26,970 nt of DNA from JBKQHQ01 sp052148715 (lineage in GTDB: Bacteria > Pseudomonadota > Alphaproteobacteria > Rhizobiales > Xanthobacteraceae): assembly GCA_052148715.1 (NCBI GenBank), contig JBKQHQ010000164.1:1-26970 (forward strand), given 5' to 3'. Positions 1-7,329 of the stretch are shown here, one piece after another (position 1 is the stretch's first letter; the number at the start of each line of letters is the position of its first letter). The notes under the pieces are model-generated. The model ran no database searches and was not told the origin of the DNA. It saw only the letters and a program-made list of their open reading frames with translations. Made by a program: the position numbers and the translations under genes.

Positions 1-1313
1 ATCGCGCGCTCTACAACATGATCGGCTGCAACTTGTCGCGGTTCTGCCTGATGATCGGCGAGGAGCCGATGGATCATCCGCTCAAGGCGGTGCAGGCGCT
101 GCAGAAGAAGATGGGCCGCACCATGAAGCCCAAGGAGGTGCCGGCCGAGACCGCGATCTGCAACCAAAATGTCGTGACGGGCGACAAAATTGATATCCGG
201 CAATTCCCGGCGCAGCGGATGTGGCCGCTCGATGGGGGGCTTTATCTCGGCACTGGCGACGCGGTGGTGACGCAATGCCCGGAAACCGGCCGCATCAATG
301 TCGGCACTTATCGCATGATGATCAAAGGCCCGCGCGAGATCGGCGTCTACACCTCGCCGGGCAAGGACGCGACGCTCGATCGCGACAAGTGGTGGAAGAT
401 GGGCAAGCCGATGCCGATCGCCGCGGCCTACGGCATCGATCCGCTGCTGTTCCTGGTCGCCGCCACCAGCCTGCCGAAGACGGAAAGCGAGTACGAATAT
501 TACAGCGGCATCAACGGGTCTCCGATCGAGCTGTTCACCAGCGATTTGACCGGCCTGCCGTTGCCGGCCCGCGCCGAGATCATCCTCGAAGGCTTTCTGT
601 ATCCCAACGAGACCTTCGCCGAAGGCCCGTTCGGCGAGTTCACCGGCTATTACGGACGCCCCAGCGGCGCCACGCCGTATATGCGCGTCGAGCGCGTGCG
701 CTTTCGCGACAATCCCACCCTCACCTGCGCCCTCATGGCCGACGGACCGGCCAACGAAGCCGGGCTGTTCTGGGCAATGCTGCGCTCTGCCGGAATCTGG
801 GCCGACCTGCAAAAGCTCGGCATCCCCGGCGTGCAAGGCGTGTGGTCGATCCCCGAGGCGGCCGGATGGGGCATCACCGTCGTCTCGATCCGGCAGATGT
901 ATGCCGGCCATGCCCCGCAGGTGATGGCGCTCGCCGCGCAGTGCACGGCCGGCGCCTATTTCGGTAAATACGTCATCGTCGTCGACGACGATGTCGACCC
1001 GACCAATGTCTATCAGGTGCTCTGGGCCATGGCGACGCGCTCGCGCCCGGCTCAATCGATCGACATCCTGCGCGAGACCTGGAGCACCTTCCTCGACCCG
1101 AGCCTCAATCCGCCCGAGATCAGGCCGTGGGGCTCAAAATGCCTGATCAACGCCTGCATGGACTACAAATTCATAAAATCGTTCTCGCCCCGCACCAAGC
1201 TCTCGAAACCCACCTACGAGGGCGTCGTCGCCCGCTGGCAGGAGCTCGGGCTCAGCGGCAAGCCGCCGGTCGTCTCCGTCTTCGAGGAGGAGACGTTCTT
1301 GGACAAGGATTGA
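1..1313 (+). CDS. UbiD-family prenyl-FMN-dependent decarboxylase, 5' end outside window
   Basis: UbiD enzymes reversibly decarboxylate aromatic or alpha,beta-unsaturated acids with prenylated FMN made by a UbiX partner. The reading frame is already open at base 3, before the first ATG at 18, so the true start lies upstream and about 60 residues are probably missing. The visible part is 437 codons. The catalytic Arg is in the NVGTYRMMI segment (Arg codon at 312) and the two Glu are in EGPFGEFTGYYG (codons at 621 and 636). The Arg-Glu spacing is 103 residues and the Glu-Glu spacing is 5, close to the Arg173/Glu277/Glu282 arrangement of fungal Fdc1. No UbiX gene is visible in the window. The gene faces the short-chain dehydrogenase convergently. 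The family call is firm; whether the substrate is a free acid or a CoA ester cannot be told. Confidence 0.93.
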   Translation, partial: RALYNMIGCNLSRFCLMIGEEPMDHPLKAVQALQKKMGRTMKPKEVPAETAICNQNVVTGDKIDIRQFPAQRMWPLDGGLYLGTGDAVVTQCPETGRINVGTYRMMIKGPREIGVYTSPGKDATLDRDKWWKMGKPMPIAAAYGIDPLLFLVAATSLPKTESEYEYYSGINGSPIELFTSDLTGLPLPARAEIILEGFLYPNETFAEGPFGEFTGYYGRPSGATPYMRVERVRFRDNPTLTCALMADGPANEAGLFWAMLRSAGIWADLQKLGIPGVQGVWSIPEAAGWGITVVSIRQMYAGHAPQVMALAAQCTAGAYFGKYVIVVDDDVDPTNVYQVLWAMATRSRPAQSIDILRETWSTFLDPSLNPPEIRPWGSKCLINACMDYKFIKSFSPRTKLSKPTYEGVVARWQELGLSGKPPVVSVFEEETFLDKD

Positions 1314-1357
1314 TCCAAATGATTGCGGCGATGGCTCGTTGATACGATGCGTGGCAG

Positions 1358-1373
1358 CCGACAGGATTGTCGG
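1358..1373. terminator. Small hairpin between convergent genes, possible terminator
   Basis: A perfect 6-bp stem (CCGACA/TGTCGG) with a 4-base loop lies 44 bases past the UbiD stop and 32 bases past the end of the convergent dehydrogenase gene. There is no T-tract on either side, so termination is inferred only from position and symmetry. Confidence 0.3.
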
Positions 1374-1405
1374 TCGGACAGGTCAACCCACACTACGCTT
1401 GCTTG

Positions 1406-2167
1406 CTACCCGCGGCCGATGAACGAGCGCATATGGTTGGGGAGTATCGTCGCTTCGTAGAGGTTCACTTCCGGCGGCAGCGCGGACATCAGCACCGCAA
1501 CCTTCGCCACGTCTTCGGCCGCCATGACGTAATCGTCGGGTGCCATGCCCGGACCCGCTTTCGTCCGGCCGCGGCGCGTTGAAAAGGAGCTGAGCGTGGC
1601 GCCCGGATGGATGATGGACGCAACGATCCCGTGCTTGCGGCCATCCATCGTCAACTGATGCGTCATGCCCTGGAGGGCAAACTTGGTCGTCGTGTAGGGC
1701 AGCGAATCCGGCCGCGGTGTCTTCGCCGAGACGCTGCCCATATTGATGATGCGCCCGCCCTGCGGCGTCTGATCCTTCATGATCCTGATCGCCTCGCGGC
1801 AGCAAAGGAACGCCGCCGTGATGTTGATATCGAGAACCTCCCGCCAGTATTTGAGCGAGATTTCCTCGGTATTGATGTGCGTCGCAACACCGGCGTTGTT
1901 CACCAGAATGTCCAAGCGGCCGTAAGTCTTCATGACCTCGGCAAACAGTGCGGTGACCTGCTGTTCCTGGGTCACGTCCGTTGGCACAGGCAGTGCTTCT
2001 CCGCCGCGCGACCGGATGCCGCAAGCCACTTCGCTCAACAATTCGGCGCGCCGGGCGACCAACACCGTCTTTGCGCCTTCACCCGCAAACGTCTCCGCAA
2101 TCGCGCGGCCGATCCCATTGCTTGCACCGGTGACGACCGCCACCCGGTCCTGTAACTGCCTGGTCAT
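1406..2167 (-). CDS. SDR-family NAD(P)-dependent oxidoreductase
   Basis: This is a classical short-chain dehydrogenase/reductase of 253 residues, the usual family length. It is expected to be a soluble NAD(P)-linked oxidoreductase acting on an alcohol or ketone. The Rossmann glycine motif TGASNGIG is at residues 13-20, the structural NNAG at 90-93, the catalytic Ser at about 145 and YxxxK at Tyr158/Lys162. The start is taken at the ATG at 2167, where AGGGGG stands 9 bases upstream. A second in-frame ATG at 2176 (three residues more) is also possible. The frame stays open to 2371, but that extension is Arg/Ser-rich and not SDR-like. The gene is convergent to the UbiD gene and divergent from the DUF4864 gene. 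The substrate is unknown. Confidence 0.93.
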   Translation of the reverse strand: MTRQLQDRVAVVTGASNGIGRAIAETFAGEGAKTVLVARRAELLSEVACGIRSRGGEALPVPTDVTQEQQVTALFAEVMKTYGRLDILVNNAGVATHINTEEISLKYWREVLDINITAAFLCCREAIRIMKDQTPQGGRIINMGSVSAKTPRPDSLPYTTTKFALQGMTHQLTMDGRKHGIVASIIHPGATLSSFSTRRGRTKAGPGMAPDDYVMAAEDVAKVAVLMSALPPEVNLYEATILPNHMRSFIGRG

Positions 2168-2474
2168 CTCTTCCATCCCCCTGCATGGGTGCCACCCGTA
2201 CTTGAGCCCACGATGACTGCGCAAGCAAGCATACGCGTCTCGCGTCTGATCCTGAAGCGAAAGACGAATACTGGAAATCGAGTCCCGCCGCGAGTATCGT
2301 CGTTTGGCCCCGGAGAGCGCATTCCGACGCGGAACATCATGCCGCGAGGCATCGGCTTTCTCTGTCGGCACGGCTCCCGCCGCATGGCGGTGGGGTCGAG
2401 AAAGTTGGAAATGGTATCGGCTGGGCGCGCTTTAATGATGATGATGATAATGAGCACAAACACGGAGCAGCATC
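2168..2474. other. Gene-free divergent spacer with an ATG-repeat tract
   Basis: This stretch of about 307 bases separates the divergent dehydrogenase and DUF4864 genes and so should hold both promoters. I see no conserved operator or convincing -35/-10 pair. Near the right end, 2435-2453 is a short ATG trinucleotide run (four perfect units, then ATA ATG A) just upstream of the DUF4864 ribosome-binding site. Short frames crossing the spacer show no family similarity I recognise. Confidence 0.5.
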
Positions 2475-2876
2475 ATGCGTATCTTACTACTGGTCGCATT
2501 CTTAATCGGCTCTGCCGCGCTCGCCTGCGCCGCCGAAGATGTCGCCGCCGGACAGTCCGTCATCCGCTCCCAAGAGGAAGCCTTCAGCCGTGACGACGCA
2601 GCAGCGGCGTACACCTTTGCTTCGCCTTCCCTGAAAAACTGGTACCGGAGCGCCGACATCTTCATGTCCATGGTCCGCAATGGCTATGCTCCGGTCTACC
2701 GCCATAGAAGTTTCGAATTTGGGCGGGCCACGATTTCGGAAGGCAAGATCGTGCAGGAAGTCCACATCATCGATGCTGACGGTGCAGCTTGGGAGGCGCT
2801 CTACACGCTGGAGCCGCAGTCCGACGGGAGTTTCAAGATCAGCGCGTGCGTTCTGTCGAAATTAATTACGTCTTAG
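2475..2876 (+). CDS. Secreted DUF4864-like protein
   Basis: A 133-residue protein with an N-terminal signal peptide: positive residue 2, a hydrophobic core at about 3-16, and a likely signal peptidase I site after an Ala-Cys-Ala stretch near residues 18-20. The mature part resembles DUF4864 proteins: a helical region with AFSRDDAAAAYTFASPS (residues 36-52), then FMSMVRNGYAPVYRHRSFEFG (63-83) and a beta-rich C-terminus, an NTF2-like pattern. The molecular role of the family is not known; the protein is probably periplasmic. The start is supported by GGAG about 7 bases before the ATG. It is a single gene upstream of repeat copy A, with nothing linking it to the neighbouring enzymes. Confidence 0.8.
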   Translation: MRILLLVAFLIGSAALACAAEDVAAGQSVIRSQEEAFSRDDAAAAYTFASPSLKNWYRSADIFMSMVRNGYAPVYRHRSFEFGRATISEGKIVQEVHIIDADGAAWEALYTLEPQSDGSFKISACVLSKLITS

Positions 2877-2920
2877 GTGCTTGATGACTTCGCAAGCATT
2901 GGTTCTTCGTCCGCGCGCCC

Positions 2921-3016
2921 TGGAGCATGATGACTTCTCTTCGAGTCATCATGCTCTTATTGTTGGAGCCTCATCTGTTCCGAAAACCGGTACCCACCTT
3001 TCGGGATCGCGCTCTA
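2921..3016 (+). repeat. Dispersed intergenic repeat, copy A
   Basis: About 96 bases that match, in opposite orientation, the element at 8213-8314. It begins with a perfect 12-bp stem (2924-2935 with 2944-2955, loop of 8). A TATTGTTGGAGC segment follows, then a 31-base core at 2978-3008 that is identical to copy B at 29 of 31 positions and contains CCGAAAACCGGT and TTTCGGGATC. The outer ends are GAGC and GCTCTA. The last CTA (3014-3016) is the reverse complement of the TAG stop of the adjacent minus-strand CoA-transferase. From memory, similar cores are common between genes in Bradyrhizobium and relatives. It may act as a bidirectional terminator or RNA-processing hairpin. Confidence 0.85.
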
Positions 3017-4171
3017 GCGCCGGCGGGTGGCGAGCTCGGCCAAGATTTCTTCGTTGTGCTCCCCCAGCGCGGGCGGCGGTTCGTCGATGCGGGGGCCGCC
3101 ATGGGCGAAGGTGAAGGCGGCGAGCGGCACGCCGAAACCGCCTTCCACGCCACCGGTGGCGGACTCGTGCCGGTGAATGATGCCGCGCGTTGCCAATTGC
3201 GGATCGGCCAGCGCTTCGCCCATGGTGCGCACCCGTGCGGCCGGGACGTGGCGCGCCTGGAAGAATTCTTCCCATTCCTGCGCGGTCCGCGTCTGTAGAA
3301 TTTCCGACAGCAGCGCGGCTTCGCGGTCGCGATCGGCGCCGCGCTCCTCGTTATTGCGCTTGATCATGTCCGGCCGCTCGAGAACCGTCCATAAGCGGCG
3401 CTGCTGGCGCAGGTTGCTAGCGCCCAGCATCAACAAGCCGCTCTTGGTCGGGTACGCGCTGTTGGTCGCGTGCGGGTTTTGGTTGCCGTGCGGCTTCGGA
3501 TGCTCGCCGTTGCGCAGATAACCGGTCACATGCGAGCTCATCAGGATCATCGCCACGTCCAGCATCGCCATGTCGATGCGCTGGCCGCGGCCGGTGCGCT
3601 CGCGCTGGAAGAGCGCCGAGGCCAATGCGAAGGCGCCGGTCATGCCGGTGGCGTAATCGATGGCCGGAGAGCCGAATTTCACCGGGTGCACGTCCTCCGT
3701 CCCCGTCATCGCCATGATGCCCGAAGTCGCCTGGATCACGTGGTCGTAGGCGGTCTGCCGGCTACGGGGCCCGTGCTGGCCGAAGGCCGAGAAGGAGGCG
3801 TAGATCAGCCGCGGATTGATCGCCGCCAGCGCCTCGTAGCCGAGCCCCAAGGCCTCGAAGGCGCCAGGCCGATAATTTTCCACGAAGACGTCCGCCGTGG
3901 CGACGAGCTGCTTGAGAATCTCGCGATCCTCCTCCCGCTTCAGATCCAACGTGATCGAGCGCTTGTTGGACGCCTGGGTCAGAAAGGCCGTGCCCATGTT
4001 GCGGCGGTTGAGCGCCCTGTCGGTGCCGTTTGCGCGGCTCTGGTCGGGCTCGTCGGGGTGCTCGACCTTGATCACGTCGGCGCCCAGCACCGCCAGTTGA
4101 TAGGTCGCAAACGGCCCCGCCAGAACATGCGTGACGTCGATCACCCGAATGCCTTCAAACGGACGCGTCAT
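3014..4171 (-). CDS. Class III CoA-transferase (CaiB/BaiF family)
   Basis: A full-length 385-residue family III CoA-transferase, which would move CoA between an acyl-CoA donor and a carboxylic acid through an aspartyl-CoA intermediate. Residues 1-40 have the typical opening (GIRVIDVTHVLAGPFATYQL, then LGADVIKVEHP). The N-terminal domain continues with KRSITLDLK at 70-78 and VENYRPGAFEALGLGYEAL at about 97-115. The predicted nucleophile is Asp172 in GSPAIDYATG, followed by the usual RTGRG element. AGGGAG lies 7 bases before the ATG. It is divergent from the Rieske operon (137-base spacer) and its TAG stop lies in the end of repeat copy A. Donor and acceptor are unknown; UbiD and amidohydrolase neighbours suggest an aromatic or related acid. 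Confidence 0.94.
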   Translation of the reverse strand: MTRPFEGIRVIDVTHVLAGPFATYQLAVLGADVIKVEHPDEPDQSRANGTDRALNRRNMGTAFLTQASNKRSITLDLKREEDREILKQLVATADVFVENYRPGAFEALGLGYEALAAINPRLIYASFSAFGQHGPRSRQTAYDHVIQATSGIMAMTGTEDVHPVKFGSPAIDYATGMTGAFALASALFQRERTGRGQRIDMAMLDVAMILMSSHVTGYLRNGEHPKPHGNQNPHATNSAYPTKSGLLMLGASNLRQQRRLWTVLERPDMIKRNNEERGADRDREAALLSEILQTRTAQEWEEFFQARHVPAARVRTMGEALADPQLATRGIIHRHESATGGVEGGFGVPLAAFTFAHGGPRIDEPPPALGEHNEEILAELATRRR

Positions 4172-4308
4172 CGCGGTCTCCCTGCAGCTGCGTCACCACC
4201 AGCCGCCAGCATATAGAGATCGCGCGGACGGAACAGCACGGAATGGCGCTCAAGCCTAAGCTTTGCTACGCTGGGCGCCCGTCGAAGCGGATGGGTGCGG
4301 AGAAGGAA

Positions 4309-4674
4309 ATGGCCTCGTACGCGATCGGGCGACTCGACGGGTTTGCCGAGGGTGACCGCAAGGTCGTATCCTGCGACGGCGTCGAGATCGGCGTATTCAT
4401 GGTCGATGGCGAACTCGTTGCTTGGCACAATCAGTGCTCCCATCGACAGGGTCCCGTCTGTCAAGGCCGCATCTACAAGCGGGTCATCGAGCCGCTCGAC
4501 GACCGGCAGCGGACGCGGATGCTTCAATTCGACGAGCATGAGACGCACATCGCCTGTCCGTGGCACGGATATGAGTTCAGCCTCAAGACCGGACGGCATC
4601 CCGGCAGCGCGATCCATGCCCTGCGCAAGGCGAAGATCGAGATCATCGACGGTGAGGTTTATGTCGTCGTCTGA
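4309..4674 (+). CDS. Rieske [2Fe-2S] protein with long inter-ligand spacing
   Basis: A 121-residue single-domain Rieske protein, probably a ferredoxin-like electron carrier or an oxygenase partner. The ligands are in CSH (Cys43, His45) and CPWHGYEF (Cys83, His86), followed by LKTGRHPG. The interval between His45 and Cys83 is 37 residues, where classical Rieske ferredoxins have roughly 15-17. The extra piece holds a charged segment around VIEPLDDRQRTRMLQFDEHE. The start at 4309 has GGAG 6 bases upstream and gives a natural N-terminus (MASYAIGRLDGF). In-frame ATGs at 4243 and 4291 are possible but lack a comparable site. The next gene begins 14 bases before this stop, so the two are translationally coupled. 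No oxygenase alpha subunit is seen nearby. Confidence 0.88.
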   Translation: MASYAIGRLDGFAEGDRKVVSCDGVEIGVFMVDGELVAWHNQCSHRQGPVCQGRIYKRVIEPLDDRQRTRMLQFDEHETHIACPWHGYEFSLKTGRHPGSAIHALRKAKIEIIDGEVYVVV

Positions 4675-5011
4675 GCCGGCCCTGCCCAACGATCCCTATG
4701 CATGGATCGACAGGTTTGCCGCCGACCTGCACGCAGCAGCGCGAACGCTGGCGAGCGGTGGCGAGGCCGCTAGGGTCTCCGACGAGGCCGTCGCACAATT
4801 GTTGACGGCGGCAATCCGCCTCTACGTCGCCAAGTCCGACGGCGAAGAGCGAACGTTTGCCCCTATCATCCGTGAAGAAATCGAGCCGCTGACCGCGACC
4901 GAGGTTCTTTCCGCCGTTTCCGAGTTGCTTCGGGCCTTGCGACTCGGACCCATGGAGTTGGCGCTCTGGTACCGGCGCCGCCCCGATGAAGACCAGGGAG
5001 AGCTCCCGTGA
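4661..5011 (+). CDS. Small helical protein of unknown function in the Rieske operon
   Basis: A 116-residue protein that I do not recognise as a characterised family. It starts at the ATG at 4661 (GGTGAGG just upstream), overlapping the end of the Rieske gene by 14 bases in another frame. It ends in TGA overlapping the GTG start of the amidohydrolase by 4 bases, which strongly supports it as a real gene. The composition is mostly helical: DPYAWIDRFAADLHAAARTL (11-30), an EAVAQLLTAAIRLYVAK helix (42-58), and a C-terminal part with LTATEVLSAVSELLRALRL (77-95) and an ELALWYRRRP tail. There is no signal peptide, membrane segment or metal-binding Cys/His cluster. It may be a structural or regulatory partner of the two flanking proteins; that is inference from coupling only. 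Confidence 0.8.
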   Translation: MSSSEPALPNDPYAWIDRFAADLHAAARTLASGGEAARVSDEAVAQLLTAAIRLYVAKSDGEERTFAPIIREEIEPLTATEVLSAVSELLRALRLGPMELALWYRRRPDEDQGELP

Positions 5012-6240
5012 ATGTAACAACAACGTCGGTTCCGCACCTGTTGTCGCCGCAGGAGGTGAGCGTTTACGCCGACACGCGCGAATTATTGGCGCATGCCAAG
5101 CGCGACGCGCGCAAGCGTGGTTTCCAGGACTGGCTGATCTGCGACATCGATGCGCATCATGTCGAGACCGTGTCGTGGAAGGAGGTCATCGAATACATCG
5201 AAGACCCCGTCGTCCGTCAGCAAGCCGTGCATTTCCAGAACGAGCGCGTCGGCGCCCCGCCCTACGGTCTCAATGGCGACCTCGGCTTGCGTTATCAGAG
5301 CGTCGGCGGACGTATTCCGCACCAGGACGGCCAGCGCGAAACCGTCATGGAAACCGATGTCCATCGCGACGTCACCTTGACGCGGCGCGCCATGGAATCG
5401 CTGGCGATCGATTACATGGTCGTCTTTCCGACCCCGATGCTTTTTCTCGGCATGCACCCGCAGCCCGAAATGGAGATATGGCTCAGCCGCGCCTACAATC
5501 GCTGGCTGATCGAACGCCTGCTCGCCGCCGACGACCGCATCAAATCGCTTATCTATTTGCCCTTCAATACGCCGGAAGAGGCCGAGCGGACTCTAAGGGA
5601 CTTCGGCGACGCCAAGGGGGTGATCGGCTTCTGCGTGCCCAGCACGCGCTACAAGCCGGTGCATCACAACGATTACATGCGCCTCTATGCGATGATTCAG
5701 GAGACCGGCAAGCCGCTCGCGTTCCACGCCGGATATCACTGGCAGGACCCTTCGCTCGCGACCGTCAACCGCTTTCTCGGCATGCATGCGCTCGGCTTCG
5801 TCTGGTGCAACATGGTCCATATGACCAACTGGATCTTGAACGGAATCCCCGTACGCTTCCCGAAATTGAAATCGATCTGGGTGGAAAGCGGGCTTGCCTG
5901 GGTGCCGTTCCTGATGCAGCGCCTCGACGACCAGTATCTGATGCGGCCCTCGGAGGCGCCGCTGCTGCGGCGGGTGCCCAGCGAGTATATGCGGGAGCAT
6001 TGCTGGTACACGACACAGCCGATGGAAACCAGCAATCTGAAGGCATTGGAGGTGACCCTGGAGATGATCAAGGCCGAAACCCAGCTGTTGTTCGCATCCG
6101 ACTGGCCGCATTTCGACTTCGATCTTCCGTCGGTGATTTATGACCTTCCATTCCTGTCCGAGACCGCCAAGCGCAACATTCTCGGCCTCAACGCCGCCCG
6201 TATCTTCGGACTCGATCCCACGCCGCGGAAGACCCTTTAG
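5008..6240 (+). CDS. Amidohydrolase-2 (ACMSD-like) family protein
   Basis: A 410-residue metal-dependent TIM-barrel protein of the amidohydrolase-2 group, which includes aminocarboxymuconate-semialdehyde and resorcylate decarboxylases as well as true hydrolases. Likely metal and active-site positions are the DIDAHHVE segment (Asp48, His50, Glu53), His240 in AFHAGYHW, and Asp365 in FASDWPHFDFD near the C-terminus. VESGLAWVP at 292-300 is also typical of the group. The start is a GTG at 5008 that overlaps the preceding stop by 4 bases (GTGA), with GGGAG 7 bases upstream. It is the last gene of the Rieske/unknown/amidohydrolase operon. A decarboxylation or ring-product hydrolysis role in degradation of a cyclic acid fits the context but is not proven. 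Confidence 0.88.
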   Translation: MNVTTTSVPHLLSPQEVSVYADTRELLAHAKRDARKRGFQDWLICDIDAHHVETVSWKEVIEYIEDPVVRQQAVHFQNERVGAPPYGLNGDLGLRYQSVGGRIPHQDGQRETVMETDVHRDVTLTRRAMESLAIDYMVVFPTPMLFLGMHPQPEMEIWLSRAYNRWLIERLLAADDRIKSLIYLPFNTPEEAERTLRDFGDAKGVIGFCVPSTRYKPVHHNDYMRLYAMIQETGKPLAFHAGYHWQDPSLATVNRFLGMHALGFVWCNMVHMTNWILNGIPVRFPKLKSIWVESGLAWVPFLMQRLDDQYLMRPSEAPLLRRVPSEYMREHCWYTTQPMETSNLKALEVTLEMIKAETQLLFASDWPHFDFDLPSVIYDLPFLSETAKRNILGLNAARIFGLDPTPRKTL

Positions 6241-6288
6241 AGAGCGTTCGCCGGCATTCTTAGAAAACGCCATCGGGTCTCAGTCCAT

Positions 6289-6309
6289 ACACCGGGCGCG
6301 CCCCGGTGT
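6289..6309. terminator. GC-rich hairpin between amidohydrolase and Bug genes
   Basis: A perfect 8-bp stem (ACACCGGG at 6289-6296 with CCCGGTGT at 6302-6309) and a 5-base loop lie 48 bases after the amidohydrolase stop and 30 bases before the next start codon. No T-tract follows. It could end the Rieske operon or lie in the leader of the binding-protein gene. Confidence 0.45.
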
Positions 6310-6339
6310 GGGCGTCGAGCAGCGATCGGAAGGGATACC

Positions 6340-7329
6340 ATGAAAGCCCACTGGCCGTGTTGGTGCAGAACCGTGTCGCTCTGGCCCCTGCTGTTCGGGG
6401 CCGCCCTCGGGGCACCGGCGCAGGCCCGCGACTATCCCGCGAGGCCGGTGAAGATCATCTCGGATTCGGCGCCGGGCAGCGCCGTCGATTTGATCCTGCG
6501 CACGCTGGCCGATCGGTTGGGTCAGGCCTGGGCTCAGCGAGTGGTGGCAATCGATCAGCCGGGCGGCGGCGGCGCCATTTCAGTCCGCAGCGCGGCGGAA
6601 TCCGCACCCGACGGTTACACATTGTACATGCCCGCCTTATCGGTATTCCTAGAAACCCCGGGACGGGCGGCAAACCTCCCGGTCGAGCTGCCGCGCGACT
6701 TCGCGCCCATCGGCTCCGTGTCCGAGCAGCCGATGTTCATCGCGGCGGCCCCTTCTCTCGGCGTCACAACCCTGCCGGAGCTGATCGCGCTCGCGAAAAG
6801 GCGACCCGGGGAAATCTCCTATGCGGTAAGCGGTGTTGGAAGGCTGACCCACCTCACCGGCGAACTGTTGCAGCGGCGAGCAGGGATCCAGCTGTTGTTG
6901 GTTCCCTATTCCGGGGGCCCCGCTCAGGCCCTCAGCGACGTCCTGGGTGGTCGCATTCCTTTGATCATCGAAGGCTATGCGGGCTTGGCGGCAGCAATCA
7001 AATCGGGGTCGATCAAGCCGATCGCGGTTGGTTCGGCTCAGCGCCTGCCGGATTTCCCCGATCTGCCGACGGTGGCGGAAACACTCCCAGACTTCCTCGC
7101 ATTGGGTTGGCAAGGACTGGTGGCGCCGGTCGGCACGCCCGAGGCCATCGTACATCAGGCGGGCGACGATCTCCGCAACGTGCTCGATCAACCGGATCTC
7201 CGTCGCCAACTTGCGATACGCGGCGCCTACGCGCACCCGATGTCGCCCGAGGAAGTCATCGCATTCGTCCGCGGCCAACAGCAGACGTGGAACCCAATCC
7301 TGCGGCAGCTTACCCTCGAGCCGAAGTGA
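6340..7329 (+). CDS. Tripartite tricarboxylate transporter (Bug-family) periplasmic binding protein
   Basis: A 329-residue extracytoplasmic solute-binding protein of the Bug/TctC family, the normal length. A signal peptide spans residues 1-29 with likely cleavage after AQA. The mature protein opens with YPARPVKIISDSAPGSAVDL, followed by QPGGGGAISVRSAAESAPDGYTL at about 67-89, the two best-known signatures of the family. Bug proteins bind carboxylates such as aromatic acids, dicarboxylates or amides. The start has GGAAGGGA at a good distance. No TctA or TctB membrane subunit lies in the window, which is common for this expanded family. It stands between the Rieske operon and the minus-strand oxidoreductase genes; the ligand is unknown. 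Confidence 0.92.
   Translation: MKAHWPCWCRTVSLWPLLFGAALGAPAQARDYPARPVKIISDSAPGSAVDLILRTLADRLGQAWAQRVVAIDQPGGGGAISVRSAAESAPDGYTLYMPALSVFLETPGRAANLPVELPRDFAPIGSVSEQPMFIAAAPSLGVTTLPELIALAKRRPGEISYAVSGVGRLTHLTGELLQRRAGIQLLLVPYSGGPAQALSDVLGGRIPLIIEGYAGLAAAIKSGSIKPIAVGSAQRLPDFPDLPTVAETLPDFLALGWQGLVAPVGTPEAIVHQAGDDLRNVLDQPDLRRQLAIRGAYAHPMSPEEVIAFVRGQQQTWNPILRQLTLEPK

Noticed and set aside
2164..2463. Short frames crossing the spacer between the dehydrogenase and DUF4864 genes
   Set aside because: They have biased, Arg/Met-rich translations and no ribosome-binding site or family similarity; the spacer is better read as a divergent promoter region.
4986..6143. A 385-codon plus-strand frame overlapping the amidohydrolase gene
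   Set aside because: The Arg-rich translation has no motifs, while the alternative frame carries the complete amidohydrolase with coupled start and metal ligands.
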